Assembly: GCA_964615845.1 (NCBI GenBank)
Contig: CAZTRC010000007.1
Coordinates: forward strand, 1 to 32,596
Origin: CAYRQF01 sp964615845
GTDB lineage: Bacteria > Patescibacteriota > Minisyncoccia > Phycocordibacterales > CSBR16-119
DNA: 32,596 bases
Direction: 5' to 3'
Shown here: in pieces, positions 14,925-23,230 of the stretch
How positions within the stretch are numbered: position 1 is the first letter of the stretch
How the letters are laid out: each line of letters opens with the position of its first letter
The notes under the pieces: generated by a model
Database searches by the model: none
Told to the model about the DNA's origin: nothing
Seen by the model: only the letters and a program-made list of their open reading frames with translations
Position numbers and translations under genes: made by a program

Positions 14925-15944
14925 ATGTTCGAAATCAAAAAACTCCCAAATTCTGAAGTCGAGATTAAAGGCGAAATTCCTTACGAAGAATTCGCTTTGG
15001 CTAAAGATGCCGCGCTCAAACACTTGGGCGAGCATTTGGAATTGGACGGCTTCAGGAAAGGTCATGTCCCGGCGAACGTCGTAGAGAAAAACGTAAGCCC
15101 AATGGCAATCCTCGAAGAAATGGCGCAACTAACGCTTTCGAAAAACTACGGCAAGATCATGGACGAGCACAAAATTAACGCTATCGGCTATCCGCGAATC
15201 AACATCACCAAACTCGCCGAAGGTAATCCTCTCGGCTTCACCATCACTGTCGCTGTGCTCCCGGAAATAAAATTGCCGGATTACACCAAAATTGCCAAAG
15301 AAGCGATGGCAAAAAAAGAAGTTGTGACGGTCACCGACGAAGACATGGCTAAAGCTTTGACCGAAGTCAAAACCATGAAGGCCAAGGAAGTTGCCAAAGG
15401 TGCCGAACTCGCGCCGGACGCTCCCCTGCCTGATCTAGATGATGAGTACGTCAAAAAGCTTGGTGACTTCAAGGATGTGGCAGATTTCAGCGAGAAAGTT
15501 CGCGCCAATATGCTCACGGATAAAGAGTGGCGTGCGAATGAGAAGAATCGCCTGCAGATGATTGAGAAAATTATCGAAGAATCAGAGATGTCTGTGCCGG
15601 AGGTTTTGATTGAAGCCGAAACGGAAAAGATCAAATACAAAATCAAGTCAGATATCGAAAATATGGGCCTCAAGTACGAAGACTACATGAAGCACCTCGG
15701 TAAAACTCCCGAAGATATGAAGAAAGAATGGCGCACTGATGCCGAGAAAAGAGCAAAGCTCCAGCTCATCGTCATCGAGATTGCCAAAGCTGAAAAGCTC
15801 TCGGTGCCTGCCGAGAAAATCGAAGCCGAGGTCAAGAAAATTACCGAGATTTACAAAGACGCTGACCCGACAAATGCCAAGCATTATATCGAAAGCGTCC
15901 TCTTGAACGAAGAAGTCTTCAAGTTCCTAGAGGCGCAAAAATAA
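14925..15944 (+). CDS. tig: Trigger factor lacking the PPIase domain
   Basis: Ribosome-associated chaperone that shelters nascent chains. The N-terminal ribosome-binding domain is clear, with the signature GFRKGHVP at 42-49. At residue ~130-150, where an FKBP-type prolyl isomerase domain would begin, the sequence passes through a short acidic linker (about 165-175) directly into the helical C-terminal domain. The total is 339 residues against ~430 in E. coli. The helical arms (about 180-339) are complete and end in an aromatic/acidic tail. It follows ppa by 3 nt. PPIase-less trigger factors are a plausible genome-reduction form, and chaperone activity does not need the PPIase domain. Confidence 0.93.
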   Translation: MFEIKKLPNSEVEIKGEIPYEEFALAKDAALKHLGEHLELDGFRKGHVPANVVEKNVSPMAILEEMAQLTLSKNYGKIMDEHKINAIGYPRINITKLAEGNPLGFTITVAVLPEIKLPDYTKIAKEAMAKKEVVTVTDEDMAKALTEVKTMKAKEVAKGAELAPDAPLPDLDDEYVKKLGDFKDVADFSEKVRANMLTDKEWRANEKNRLQMIEKIIEESEMSVPEVLIEAETEKIKYKIKSDIENMGLKYEDYMKHLGKTPEDMKKEWRTDAEKRAKLQLIVIEIAKAEKLSVPAEKIEAEVKKITEIYKDADPTNAKHYIESVLLNEEVFKFLEAQK

Positions 15945-15946
15945 GC

Positions 15947-15952
15947 TATACT
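15947..15952 (+). promoter_or_regulatory. -10 box of clpP, leaderless geometry
   Basis: TATACT lies exactly 6 nt before the clpP ATG, just after the tig stop codon. Transcription from it would begin at the A of the ATG. It could give clpP its own transcript besides read-through from nusA-ppa-tig. No -35 or TGn extension was found. Confidence 0.5.
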
Positions 15953-15958
15953 AAATTT

Positions 15959-16549
15959 ATGTTAATACCAACAGTAATCGAAAAATCACAATTCGGCGAA
16001 CGAGCCTACGACATTTACTCGAGACTCTTGCGCGAACGTATTATCTTTTTGACCGGAGAAATAAACGATCAGATGGCCAACACCGTCGTAGCCCAGCTAC
16101 TCTTTCTTGAATCTGAAGATCCGAAGAAGGATGTCAGTCTTTATATCAATTCCCCAGGCGGGTCTGTCTCAGCCGGGATGGCTATCATCGACACGATGAA
16201 CCACATCAAACCGGAAGTTAGTACCATTTGCGTTGGTATCGCCGCTTCGATGGGCGCGACAATCCTCTCTCAAGGTCACAAGGGCAAGAGATTCGTGCTC
16301 CCAAATGCCGAAGTCATGATTCACCAACCCTGGGGAGGAGTTTCGGGACAAGCTTCTGACATCATCATCACGGCCGAGAACATCATCAAAACCAAAAAGA
16401 AACTCGTCAAGATGTTCGCCGATTCGACAGGTCAGAAAATTGAAAAAGTAGAAAAGGATATGGATCGAGATTTCTGGATGAACGCCGACGAAGCCAAGAA
16501 ATACGGGATTGTGGACAAAATAATGGAGAAGCCGAAAGCGAAGAAGTAG
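15959..16549 (+). CDS. clpP: ATP-dependent Clp protease proteolytic subunit
   Basis: Serine protease that forms the tetradecameric chamber of Clp proteases with a ClpX or ClpA/C unfoldase. The 196 residues contain the complete catalytic triad at canonical positions: Ser97 in GIAASMGA, His122 in VMIHQPWGG and Asp171 in DRDFWMNADEA. LYINSPGGSV at 61-70 forms the oxyanion strand. The N-terminus is short (MLIPTVIEKS), so little propeptide is present. It lies 14 nt after tig, a conserved tig-clpP neighbourhood; clpX does not follow. A TATACT 6 nt upstream predicts a leaderless message. The gene ends two bases before inverted-repeat element A, which contains a terminator hairpin. Confidence 0.97.
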   Translation: MLIPTVIEKSQFGERAYDIYSRLLRERIIFLTGEINDQMANTVVAQLLFLESEDPKKDVSLYINSPGGSVSAGMAIIDTMNHIKPEVSTICVGIAASMGATILSQGHKGKRFVLPNAEVMIHQPWGGVSGQASDIIITAENIIKTKKKLVKMFADSTGQKIEKVEKDMDRDFWMNADEAKKYGIVDKIMEKPKAKK

Positions 16550-16550
16550 G

Positions 16551-16712
16551 CTCCGCAAACCATAAAATTCTTGGTCCTTGCGAGCCACGGGCCGGATTTC
16601 CCTACAGGCATTCGGGAAATCCTATGGCCCGCGCCCTCACGAGAAAGCCCCTAGCGAGGGGCTTTCTCTGCGGGAGCGTTCGCAGACCGAGAATTTTATG
16701 GTTTGCTACGCT
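16551..16712 (+). repeat. Nested inverted-repeat element A (three-way junction)
   Basis: The outer arms 16555-16576 and 16685-16706 match at 21 of 22 positions, the exception being T opposite G. TGCGA/TCGCA (16579-16583 with 16680-16684) extends the stem. Inside are two hairpins: 16589-16630 (GGGCC and GGATTTCCC with their complements) and 16641-16668 (12-bp perfect stem, AGCG loop). The edges CTCC-GCAAAC and GTTTGC-TACGCT are shared with element C. It begins two bases after clpP. Confidence 0.8.
16641..16668 (+). terminator. Terminator-like hairpin after clpP
   Basis: GAGAAAGCCCCT and its perfect complement flank a 4-nt AGCG loop, with a T-rich 3' arm (GGGGCTTTCTCT). It is the second inner hairpin of element A and the best candidate for ending the nusA-ppa-tig-clpP transcript. 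Confidence 0.55.
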
Positions 16713-16735
16713 TCAAGTGAAGTGGAAAGCGGAGC

Positions 16736-16847
16736 AGCTAGGCCCTCTGAAAAGGCTCAACGGAAGCGCGACTTTAGAGAGCGCTGAGTTGGAAGAAAAT
16801 TTTTCTCATGGAGAAAAATTATTCTGTACTTTTCAGAGGGCCTAGCT
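16736..16847 (+). repeat. Nested inverted-repeat element B (three-way junction)
   Basis: Perfect 19-bp arms, AGCTAGGCCCTCTGAAAAG (16736-16754) and complement (16829-16847), enclose two smaller hairpins. One is CAAC..AGCGC with GCGCT..GTTG (about 16758-16790). The other is AATTTTTCTC-ATG-GAGAAAAATT (16798-16820). GCGGAGC occurs just outside both arms. It lies 6 nt past the stop of the minus-strand gene ending at 16854 and may serve as that gene's terminator. Confidence 0.8.
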
Positions 16848-16853
16848 GCGGAG

Positions 16854-18485
16854 CTAACGTGCTAGATCATATCCCCAGAGTATCCCGTCTTTTTTGTTGA
16901 TGAAGCCGAGGTAGGTTTCGGAGCTATCGAGTCGAAGACTGGTGGCATCGATGCGCTCGCCACTCTTTGAGACAATGTCATAAATGATGTTACCGCTGAA
17001 ATCCCCTGCGTCAATCATCCAGAGAGCGTCTTCAAAACTTATTTTCCCCTTGTACCAATCATCCGGATAGACGAAACTGGCGCTCTTGATCGCCGCGGCG
17101 CAATAAATCTTATCCGAGGCTTTCGTCCAAACGCACTTCTGTGGTATGGCAGAAGGCGAAACGGAATTTATTTTCTGCGTTGCGATTTCTAAGATGTAAG
17201 TTGAAACATTCCCATTTTTGTATTCGGCAAAAAGTATTTTCTTGCCGTCCGGACTCATGAGCGTCGTGAGGCCCATTTGTCCGCCAGTATTTTTCGAGAA
17301 AGCTGTAGTCTTCGTATCGATACCGTATGAGTACCCGGCGACTAGCCCCGAGGACTTGGTCGTGAGATTTATTTTTGATTCCCCGGCGTAGTCAACAATC
17401 CATTCGGTAAATGGCGTCCTGTAAACTTCTTTTTTGGCCTTGGTCGCAAAGTTGTAAGTGATGCCGGCCACACCGCCCGAGATCGGATTCATGTAGAAGA
17501 AATTCTTGCCATCTTTTGAAATGCCGGATGATTCGATATTTTCCGGCAAGAATTCTCCAGAGACTTCGGCGGTTTTCGGGATGGCGTCACGCTCTTCCTT
17601 GGTCAAATTTGGATCAATTTTCTGGAAAGTGAGACTGACGAGGTATGTTTGGATTATATTGTCAGTGAGATATCTCATGATCGCTTTGGTCCCCGTATTG
17701 TCAAACATCGCTTCCACCACTCGCGGTACGGAATTTTTGGTGATGGACTTTTTGTCTTCCGGTTTTTTGATTGCTTTATCAAACATTATGCCACTTGCCA
17801 CATCGACATATCGCACCATATCCACGATTTCGATATTGTCCGGTTTTTTGGCCGCAGTAAATGTCGTGATACCTTGGAATTCGTTTAGCTTCGTATAACT
17901 TTTCGGCCCGATGACGCCATCACCAGTGAGACCATTTTTGTTTTGGAACTCAATGACGGCATTTTTCATGTCAGTGTCGTAATCATTGTTTATGATGAGA
18001 GCCGGACTCGGGGTTTGGCGATTGAGAACAGTTTTGATGGCCACTATCTCGTCAGCTTTGTCGCCAAAGCGAATCGTTTTGTAGCCAGAAAAATCGTAAA
18101 CCTCAACAATTCCGGAATCCGGCGTAACTGAGTCCGGTGTCTCGATGATTCTTTCCTCTTTGACAAAAGTAAAACCCGCGACTGACGCATCAGAGAGTTT
18201 TTTCAAAACTGGATTATCTTCGACAATGACAATATTACCGCCATTGTTTACAGGCGGAGTAAAGACATTGCCACCGCCGAAAGGCCCATCGTCATCCGCT
18301 TCTTCCCCACTTCCCGGCAAATCTTGTTCTCCAGCATCAGTGCCAAACGGATCGATAATACCAGTGTTCGGAGGCGTCTCGGCCGCTCTCTTGTCTCGTG
18401 CATCTCGAACAACAACCCAAGTGAAGACAATGAGGAGCACTATACTGATGGCGAGTAGGATTTTGAATGTTTTAGAGTTTTTCAT
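16854..18485 (-). CDS. Anchored protein with peptidoglycan-binding and propeller-like domains
   Basis: A 543-residue envelope protein. Residues 1-8 are polar, 9-27 form a transmembrane segment (LLAISIVLLIVFTWVVV), and ~30-90 are an acidic Pro/Gly-rich linker. Residues 138-203 are a PG_binding_1-type domain (IRFGDKADEIVAIKTVLNRQ ... NGLTGDGVIGPKSYTKLNEF). The rest (~220-543) is beta-rich with TolB/WD-like blades such as LMSPDGKKILFAE. It probably holds a propeller at the cell wall. It is the last gene of the secretion cluster and follows the pilin-like gene across a gap, so its upstream region is missing. The start ATG at 18485 lies two bases from the N run; an upstream start cannot be excluded. 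Confidence 0.8.
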   Translation of the reverse strand: MKNSKTFKILLAISIVLLIVFTWVVVRDARDKRAAETPPNTGIIDPFGTDAGEQDLPGSGEEADDDGPFGGGNVFTPPVNNGGNIVIVEDNPVLKKLSDASVAGFTFVKEERIIETPDSVTPDSGIVEVYDFSGYKTIRFGDKADEIVAIKTVLNRQTPSPALIINNDYDTDMKNAVIEFQNKNGLTGDGVIGPKSYTKLNEFQGITTFTAAKKPDNIEIVDMVRYVDVASGIMFDKAIKKPEDKKSITKNSVPRVVEAMFDNTGTKAIMRYLTDNIIQTYLVSLTFQKIDPNLTKEERDAIPKTAEVSGEFLPENIESSGISKDGKNFFYMNPISGGVAGITYNFATKAKKEVYRTPFTEWIVDYAGESKINLTTKSSGLVAGYSYGIDTKTTAFSKNTGGQMGLTTLMSPDGKKILFAEYKNGNVSTYILEIATQKINSVSPSAIPQKCVWTKASDKIYCAAAIKSASFVYPDDWYKGKISFEDALWMIDAGDFSGNIIYDIVSKSGERIDATSLRLDSSETYLGFINKKDGILWGYDLAR

Positions 18486-18487
18486 AT

Positions 18488-18587
18488 NNNNNNNNNNNNN
18501 NNNNNNNNNNNNNNNNNNNNNNNNNNNNNNNNNNNNNNNNNNNNNNNNNNNNNNNNNNNNNNNNNNNNNNNNNNNNNNNNNNNNNNN
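18488..18587. other. Scaffold gap of 100 N
   Basis: Exactly 100 N, so the true length is unknown. It removes the 3' end of the pilin-like gene and the region directly upstream of the 543-residue protein. Confidence 0.99.
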
Positions 18588-19495
18588 TTTGGTATCGTAA
18601 TACTCAACCCTCCTGCGAGCTCTGGATTGATAGTATTGATGATGACCCAAGCGCTCAAGGCCAAAATGAGTCCGAGTACCGCGTTTAGCATCATGTCCCG
18701 ACCGTGTTCGGTACCGCTAATACTGTCGGTCGATAGATATGTAATCGCACCGATGACAACCATGAGGATGGCGAGGATGCCGGCGACAACGATCGCGACA
18801 TTGAAGAGTCCTTGGAGAAAACCTTTTATTCCCGATGGCTGGCCGGCAAGACCCGGCAGTGGGGCCAGATAATCTGAACTAGCTTCATATTCCCCCAAGT
18901 CAGGTGGGGCATAGTCGGCAAATTGATCATCAGGAGAAATAGAATTAAAATCGTGGACACCTAAGTACACCCAGGGAGTATTGCCGTCTGAACAAGATCC
19001 GTTCCCCCAACAGTCATATTGCAACATTATGTTTTGACCACTTGTAGCATTCACATTATCCCACAAGGCACTCCCGTCACTATCCCAAGTCTCAATTCTA
19101 TAGTTGCAATCAAACCCAATATAGTTAGCATCGCATCCTTCATATGTAGATTTAGCATACAAAGTAAAATCATCCTGCTGAACACTTATCGATAAGTTAT
19201 CAAAATTAGATAGATCTATAAAAGGTAAATTATTAGTATAGAAAAGGCCTTCTGCGTGTGAAATACTTAATTCTATTGATCCTCCTATACAACCGGTGGT
19301 CTGCACATCTATATAAACGAAGGTTTCTCCTCCCGGCGAAAAGGTAAAGTTATTCGCTGGCCAAGGGGCTTGGGATCGAAAATCGGCATCCTCCACCTGA
19401 CAAGCAGCTTGTGCGGAAGCATGCGGTAGAAAAAAAAGACAAACAAAAAACATTGCTGAAAAAAGAAGTGTACGCTTTGTTTCCAAAAATTTCAT
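18588..19495 (-). CDS. Exported protein with a VirB2/TrbC pilin-like C-terminus (3' end in gap)
   Basis: 302 residues are visible before the gap. Residues 1-29 are a signal peptide (cut near ASA-QA). Residues 30-~215 form a cysteine-containing extracellular domain I do not recognise. The C-terminal part carries two transmembrane helices (about 230-253 and 268-288) joined by a short polar loop with GTEHGRDM, the layout of VirB2/TrbC pilins and the small two-helix pilins of candidate phyla. Ordinary VirB2 lacks such a large N-terminal domain. It follows the Ig-like gene by a single base (TAA-C-ATG), so they are coupled. It is probably the major or tip subunit of a surface appendage built by the PrgI/VirB4 machinery; this is inference from domain and context. 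Confidence 0.75.
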
Positions 19496-19496
19496 G

Positions 19497-20468
19497 TTAG
19501 TTATTATTTATACTCATTGACTCGGTGAATGTTCTAAACAACTTCTTACTATCTTTATACTTCGCAGTTAGACTAATTATGCCGGTCGTCGTCGACGTAT
19601 CAACAATAATATACTGTTTCCATTTCTTGTCTGCTGAAGCATTGTTGATACTCCACTCAAAGCTAATATCGGGATTTGTTTTGAAGTTTTTTGACAAAAA
19701 ATACGGCTCAGCGACAATCTTCAGTCGCGGTTTTTTCAAATTATTTTCTATATCTAAAGTGTTTTGATATTGGATACCTTCTAGAGAATGTTCCTCATAA
19801 AATAATATTTCCGATTCGAAAGGAGTGATGATGACAGAGCCAGAGACCGTCTTAGCGCCGTCGGTTGCCGAGACGTCTACCCTATTTTGCTTGTCGAGAA
19901 TCTGATTAGCAAAAGAGAAGCCGTTCTTCCCGAGGCCTGATTGGCCAGGGAAATTCTTGCCGTCTTTGCGCCAAGTGAAGACGAAATCCTCGGTCTTTCG
20001 GTGTGTACCATTTGCATTTTTAACGACAGGCACGGCCACAACTTTGACTTGGGATTGGCTGATCGGCAGGGACTTACCGGGATAAAATGGCGGAGTGTAA
20101 GAATCCAGAGCTTCCCACAAGATATCAATGTCGGCCGGGGTAAAAGAGAGCGTCTGTTTTATGGCCTTACCGTTTTGTGGTACGACTTCAATCTCGACGC
20201 TACTCGTCTTGCCATTGGCTGGCGCCACAAAAGAAAAGGCTTTCTTGCCAACTCCAGAATCTTTGGCCTTACCGTCAAGACTCCAAGTAATCTTGGCTAA
20301 ATCGACGTTAAACTCGTAGGCTGAAATATTCAAGAAAACCGTTTCGCCTGGATTCGGATTTTCTGGACTTTGCCTGACACTAAAAGTTTGGTTCTGAGCA
20401 AAAGCAAAAGCGGGCCCCAGAACGGCGAGAGCGATTATCGCGAGTTTTAGTGTGAAGCTACCTTTCAT
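19497..20468 (-). CDS. Exported Ig-like protein of the secretion cluster
   Basis: 323 residues with a signal peptide (about 1-24, LAIIALAVLGPAFAFA, cut before QNQ). The mature part is beta-rich. Residues ~28-115 look like an Ig-like/PKD-type domain (SPENPNPGETVFLNISAYEF ... ITWSLDGK), and two further repeats of this style follow (FVFTWRKDGKNF; ISFEWSINNAS). No catalytic motif is evident. It sits between the acidic coiled-coil gene (5-nt spacer) and the pilin-like gene (1-nt spacer), so an extracellular or periplasm-like structural role in the appendage is likely. The specific function is unknown. Confidence 0.75.
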   Translation of the reverse strand: MKGSFTLKLAIIALAVLGPAFAFAQNQTFSVRQSPENPNPGETVFLNISAYEFNVDLAKITWSLDGKAKDSGVGKKAFSFVAPANGKTSSVEIEVVPQNGKAIKQTLSFTPADIDILWEALDSYTPPFYPGKSLPISQSQVKVVAVPVVKNANGTHRKTEDFVFTWRKDGKNFPGQSGLGKNGFSFANQILDKQNRVDVSATDGAKTVSGSVIITPFESEILFYEEHSLEGIQYQNTLDIENNLKKPRLKIVAEPYFLSKNFKTNPDISFEWSINNASADKKWKQYIIVDTSTTTGIISLTAKYKDSKKLFRTFTESMSINNN

Positions 20469-20473
20469 GAAAA

Positions 20474-21079
20474 TTAGTTTTTTAATTCTTCCGCGACCTC
20501 CTTCTCAATTGCATCCATTTCTTCTTTCAAGGTGTCTATCTTTTTGAGCTCGGCGGTAATTTTACCTTCCGATTCTTCGAGTTCTTTGATGTCAGCAATG
20601 TCCGAACTAATGCCTTCTTTCATCTTTTTTAAATTTGTGAGTTCGGTTTTGACTTTGCTTTTCTTCATCCCGAGCTTTTCCTGGATTTTTGATAGAAGCG
20701 CCGAGAGGCTCCCACTTTTTTCGATGACAGCGCTCGTGTGGTCTTCGGACTCATTTCCTGACAACTCGCTTCGAAAAGCAGCCTCAAGGTCAGAAGCGCC
20801 TTCGGCTTTCATTTTGGCTTCGGCTAGGGTGCTCAGGTCTTCCTTGTTTACCTTTGTGGCCGATGGCTTGTTGTCATCAAAAAAGCGAATACCTGTCTTT
20901 TCGACATCAGGATCGTTCGGCACCGGCGCACCTCCATCGATATCGACAATCGTTTCTTCTTTGATTTCGTTTTCAGGAGATGTGGAAGGCATTCCGGCGA
21001 CATCGATCCCAGCGTCGTGCAAAGTATTTTTATCACTATCGTTTATAGAGTTTCCGTCCCCTTTTTTTGTATTAGGCAT
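20474..21079 (-). CDS. Acidic coiled-coil protein of the secretion cluster, unknown function
   Basis: 201 residues without signal peptide or membrane segment, so cytosolic. The N-terminal ~110 residues are polar, acidic and probably disordered. The C-terminal ~75 residues are heptad-like and charged (LSALLSKIQEKLGMKKSKVKTELTNLKK ... EMDAIEKEVAEELKN in outline), predicted to form a coiled coil. I do not recognise a family. It begins a short operon with the Ig-like and pilin-like genes and has its own extended -10 6 nt before the ATG, which predicts a leaderless message. Being encoded beside the VirB4 ATPase, it may be a cytosolic adaptor of the machine; this is inference only. Confidence 0.65.
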   Translation of the reverse strand: MPNTKKGDGNSINDSDKNTLHDAGIDVAGMPSTSPENEIKEETIVDIDGGAPVPNDPDVEKTGIRFFDDNKPSATKVNKEDLSTLAEAKMKAEGASDLEAAFRSELSGNESEDHTSAVIEKSGSLSALLSKIQEKLGMKKSKVKTELTNLKKMKEGISSDIADIKELEESEGKITAELKKIDTLKEEMDAIEKEVAEELKN

Positions 21080-21085
21080 AGGGAT

Positions 21086-21094
21086 ATTATATCA
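21086..21094 (-). promoter_or_regulatory. Extended -10 promoter of the coiled-coil/pilin operon
   Basis: TGATATAAT on the minus strand, a consensus TGn-extended box, ends 6 nt before the ATG at 21079, so the start codon is the expected first transcribed base. Four 7-bp repeats lie directly upstream. Confidence 0.75.
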
Positions 21095-21096
21095 GA

Positions 21097-21124
21097 GCTT
21101 CTGGTGACTAGTGACTAGCTTCTA
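21097..21124 (-). repeat. Heptamer tandem repeats upstream of a leaderless promoter
   Basis: On the plus strand four consecutive 7-mers read GCTTCTG, GTGACTA, GTGACTA and GCTTCTA. They begin two bases beyond the extended -10 box, where a -35 would lie. The pattern may be a slippage-prone or protein-binding array. Confidence 0.6.
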
Positions 21125-21157
21125 GGGGAAACACACCCTGAACGGAACAAATAGCGC

Positions 21158-23227
21158 CTAATAATCCTTAAACATCTTTTCGAGATCTTCAATCTCGCCA
21201 CCCAGGTTGTCATTTTCGGCTTTGAGGCTATCGGTTTCGGTTTTTGGGGCCGGAGCTTCTTCTTCGATAGGAGCTTCAGACTCTTCGGACGAAGTCGGTT
21301 CGGGCGCCGAGACTTTTGACCGAGCCGGCGACGCCTCTTTTTCCTTTATCTCGTCGGATTCGATGATTGCCGAGCCGATTTTTTCATTTTGGGCTGCGTT
21401 CGTCGCCTTTTCTTCTTCGCGGAATTCATCACGAGCTTTTTTGATAGCCAAGACCTGCGACGGGTCACTGGTAATGATTTGGTCTTCGGTATAAGAAGAG
21501 ATGATCTTGATAGCAACGTGCTTTAGGCCTGCGAAGAAGATGCCTTCTCCGACTTCCGACTCGAGCAAGAGGTATTTTTCTTCATCGGTTAGGTTAAAGA
21601 CTTTCTGGAGGGCATCAGCCGAGCTGGTCGATTGTTTGAGAAGGAGCTGCATCGAAGAGTTCGTGACGATAGCGATACCGTAAGGTGAATTGACGAAGTC
21701 GTTGACGTCTTGGGTAATAGTCGAAAGACCGAGGAAATATTTACGTCCGCGCTTGGCAATTGAGTAGAGGAAGGACGCTGTGTCTTCGCTCTTCATCATC
21801 CACCAAGCCTCGTCGACGATAAGTAGACGCTTCTTCAAATTTTTCCTGACGGCGTTCCAAATGAAATGCGTGACAATGTACATCGCCGTAGGCTTCAAAT
21901 CATCTTCCATATCTCGAACCGAAAAGACGATGAAGCGTTTGTTGATGTCGACGTTGGTCGGCTGGTTGATGAAATTCTTCCAGGAGCCTTTGGTGTATTT
22001 GGTGAGTCTCGTCATGATCGAGTCCGAGCCGTCGATACCAGCCAAAACCATTTCAAAGTCTGAGAGAAGCGGTGGCTCAATGTTCCCAAAATCCGAATCG
22101 GCCGAGATGTCTTTCAGGGCATAGGTCTCGGTGATGGCCTTGTCGATAATCGCGTCTTCGTCAGGAGTGAGTCCTCCCAGCATGATGCGAAACATTCCCA
22201 CGAGCTGAATGGTGTTGGTTCGCAAAACGTCTTCTGGAGTTTCATCTTCGGTCGGAATCGGCAAGTCGAAAGGGTTGATGTGGTGTTCGGATGAAAGCGA
22301 AATGTTGAAATACCGACCGCCAATAGCTTCGGCCAAATATTCATATTCCCTCTCGGGGTCGATGACGATGACTTCAGCGTCAAACATGAGGGTGCGGAGA
22401 ATCTCAAGCTTGGTTGAGTATGACTTACCCGAACCGGACTTGGCGAAAGTGACAGAGTTGTAGTTTTCGAGAGAAAATCGATCGAAGATAATGAGAGAAG
22501 AATTGTGGCGATTGATACCGTAGAGAATTCCTCGGTCAGAAGACAAGTCGAAGGAAACGAATGGAAAGAGAGACGACAACGGCTCGGTATTCATTTTCTG
22601 GTGCACGGCGAGGAAATCGGTTGCCATCGGCGCAACGCTGTTGAAACCGACATCTTGCTGGAAAAGCGCCGGCTTGATGTAGACAAGCTTGGCTTCGAGC
22701 ATTGATTTGATCTCATTTTCGAGTTTCAAAAGTTCCGGTAGAGTATCAGCGTAAATGGTGATATAAAGTCCGACGTCAAACATCTTGTCTTGGGCCTGCT
22801 GCAAACTATCTCGGAGGGATTCTAGGTCTTGATACGCAGTGTCTAGAACTGGATCGCGGACGACACCACGAGCCTCGCGGACATTGATTTGGCTTTGGAC
22901 TTCAGCAACTTTCTTTTGAAACTTACGGAGAATTTGGTTGGTGTCCAGCGGATGGATATGGATGGCGATATCAAAAATCTTGTCGAGGTTGATGATTGGT
23001 GTGAACCAATTGTCGGTCAAGAACCTCGGATACGAAATGACGAAATATGTCCGCGCCACTTTGTCGCCGAGGTTTATGAGCTTCGGTGAGATCTTCAGGG
23101 CCGACGGCGCCAAGATGTCTTGGAGTTCGAGCGTCGCCGCTTGATAAATTTCTTCTGGGAGCACGGGCAAAATATCCCTTTTAGGGTTTCCCTTCTTCCC
23201 ACCTGTGAATATGTCAAAAATTCCCAT
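21158..23227 (-). CDS. virB4: VirB4/TraC-type secretion ATPase
   Basis: The energising hexameric ATPase of type IV secretion and conjugation machines, at the inner face of the membrane. The 689 residues contain an N-terminal TraC-like region (1-~230), Walker A SGSGKS at 264-269, the DPEREYEYLAE segment at 290-300, Walker B LLIVDEAWW at 468-476 and STITQD at 502-507. A 90-residue acidic Pro/Glu tail (about 600-689) is extra. It follows a separate TraC-like N-terminal-domain protein by 3 nt (TAA-TTT-ATG), after PrgI. No VirD4 coupling protein or VirB11 is visible. The order PrgI - TraC-like - VirB4 recalls Gram-positive and candidate-phyla type IV systems. Confidence 0.94.
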   Translation of the reverse strand: MGIFDIFTGGKKGNPKRDILPVLPEEIYQAATLELQDILAPSALKISPKLINLGDKVARTYFVISYPRFLTDNWFTPIINLDKIFDIAIHIHPLDTNQILRKFQKKVAEVQSQINVREARGVVRDPVLDTAYQDLESLRDSLQQAQDKMFDVGLYITIYADTLPELLKLENEIKSMLEAKLVYIKPALFQQDVGFNSVAPMATDFLAVHQKMNTEPLSSLFPFVSFDLSSDRGILYGINRHNSSLIIFDRFSLENYNSVTFAKSGSGKSYSTKLEILRTLMFDAEVIVIDPEREYEYLAEAIGGRYFNISLSSEHHINPFDLPIPTEDETPEDVLRTNTIQLVGMFRIMLGGLTPDEDAIIDKAITETYALKDISADSDFGNIEPPLLSDFEMVLAGIDGSDSIMTRLTKYTKGSWKNFINQPTNVDINKRFIVFSVRDMEDDLKPTAMYIVTHFIWNAVRKNLKKRLLIVDEAWWMMKSEDTASFLYSIAKRGRKYFLGLSTITQDVNDFVNSPYGIAIVTNSSMQLLLKQSTSSADALQKVFNLTDEEKYLLLESEVGEGIFFAGLKHVAIKIISSYTEDQIITSDPSQVLAIKKARDEFREEEKATNAAQNEKIGSAIIESDEIKEKEASPARSKVSAPEPTSSEESEAPIEEEAPAPKTETDSLKAENDNLGGEIEDLEKMFKDY

Positions 23228-23230
23228 AAA

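Noticed and set aside
16578..16845. Two open frames in the clpP-downstream spacer (69 and 73 codons, plus strand)
   Set aside because: They run through the inverted-repeat elements A and B; the arms impose odd codons, no start signal is present, and no protein family is recognisable.
18486..18650. Extension of the 543-residue frame through the N run to 18650
   Set aside because: The part beyond the gap is antisense-frame reading inside the pilin-like gene; the real ATG is at 18485.
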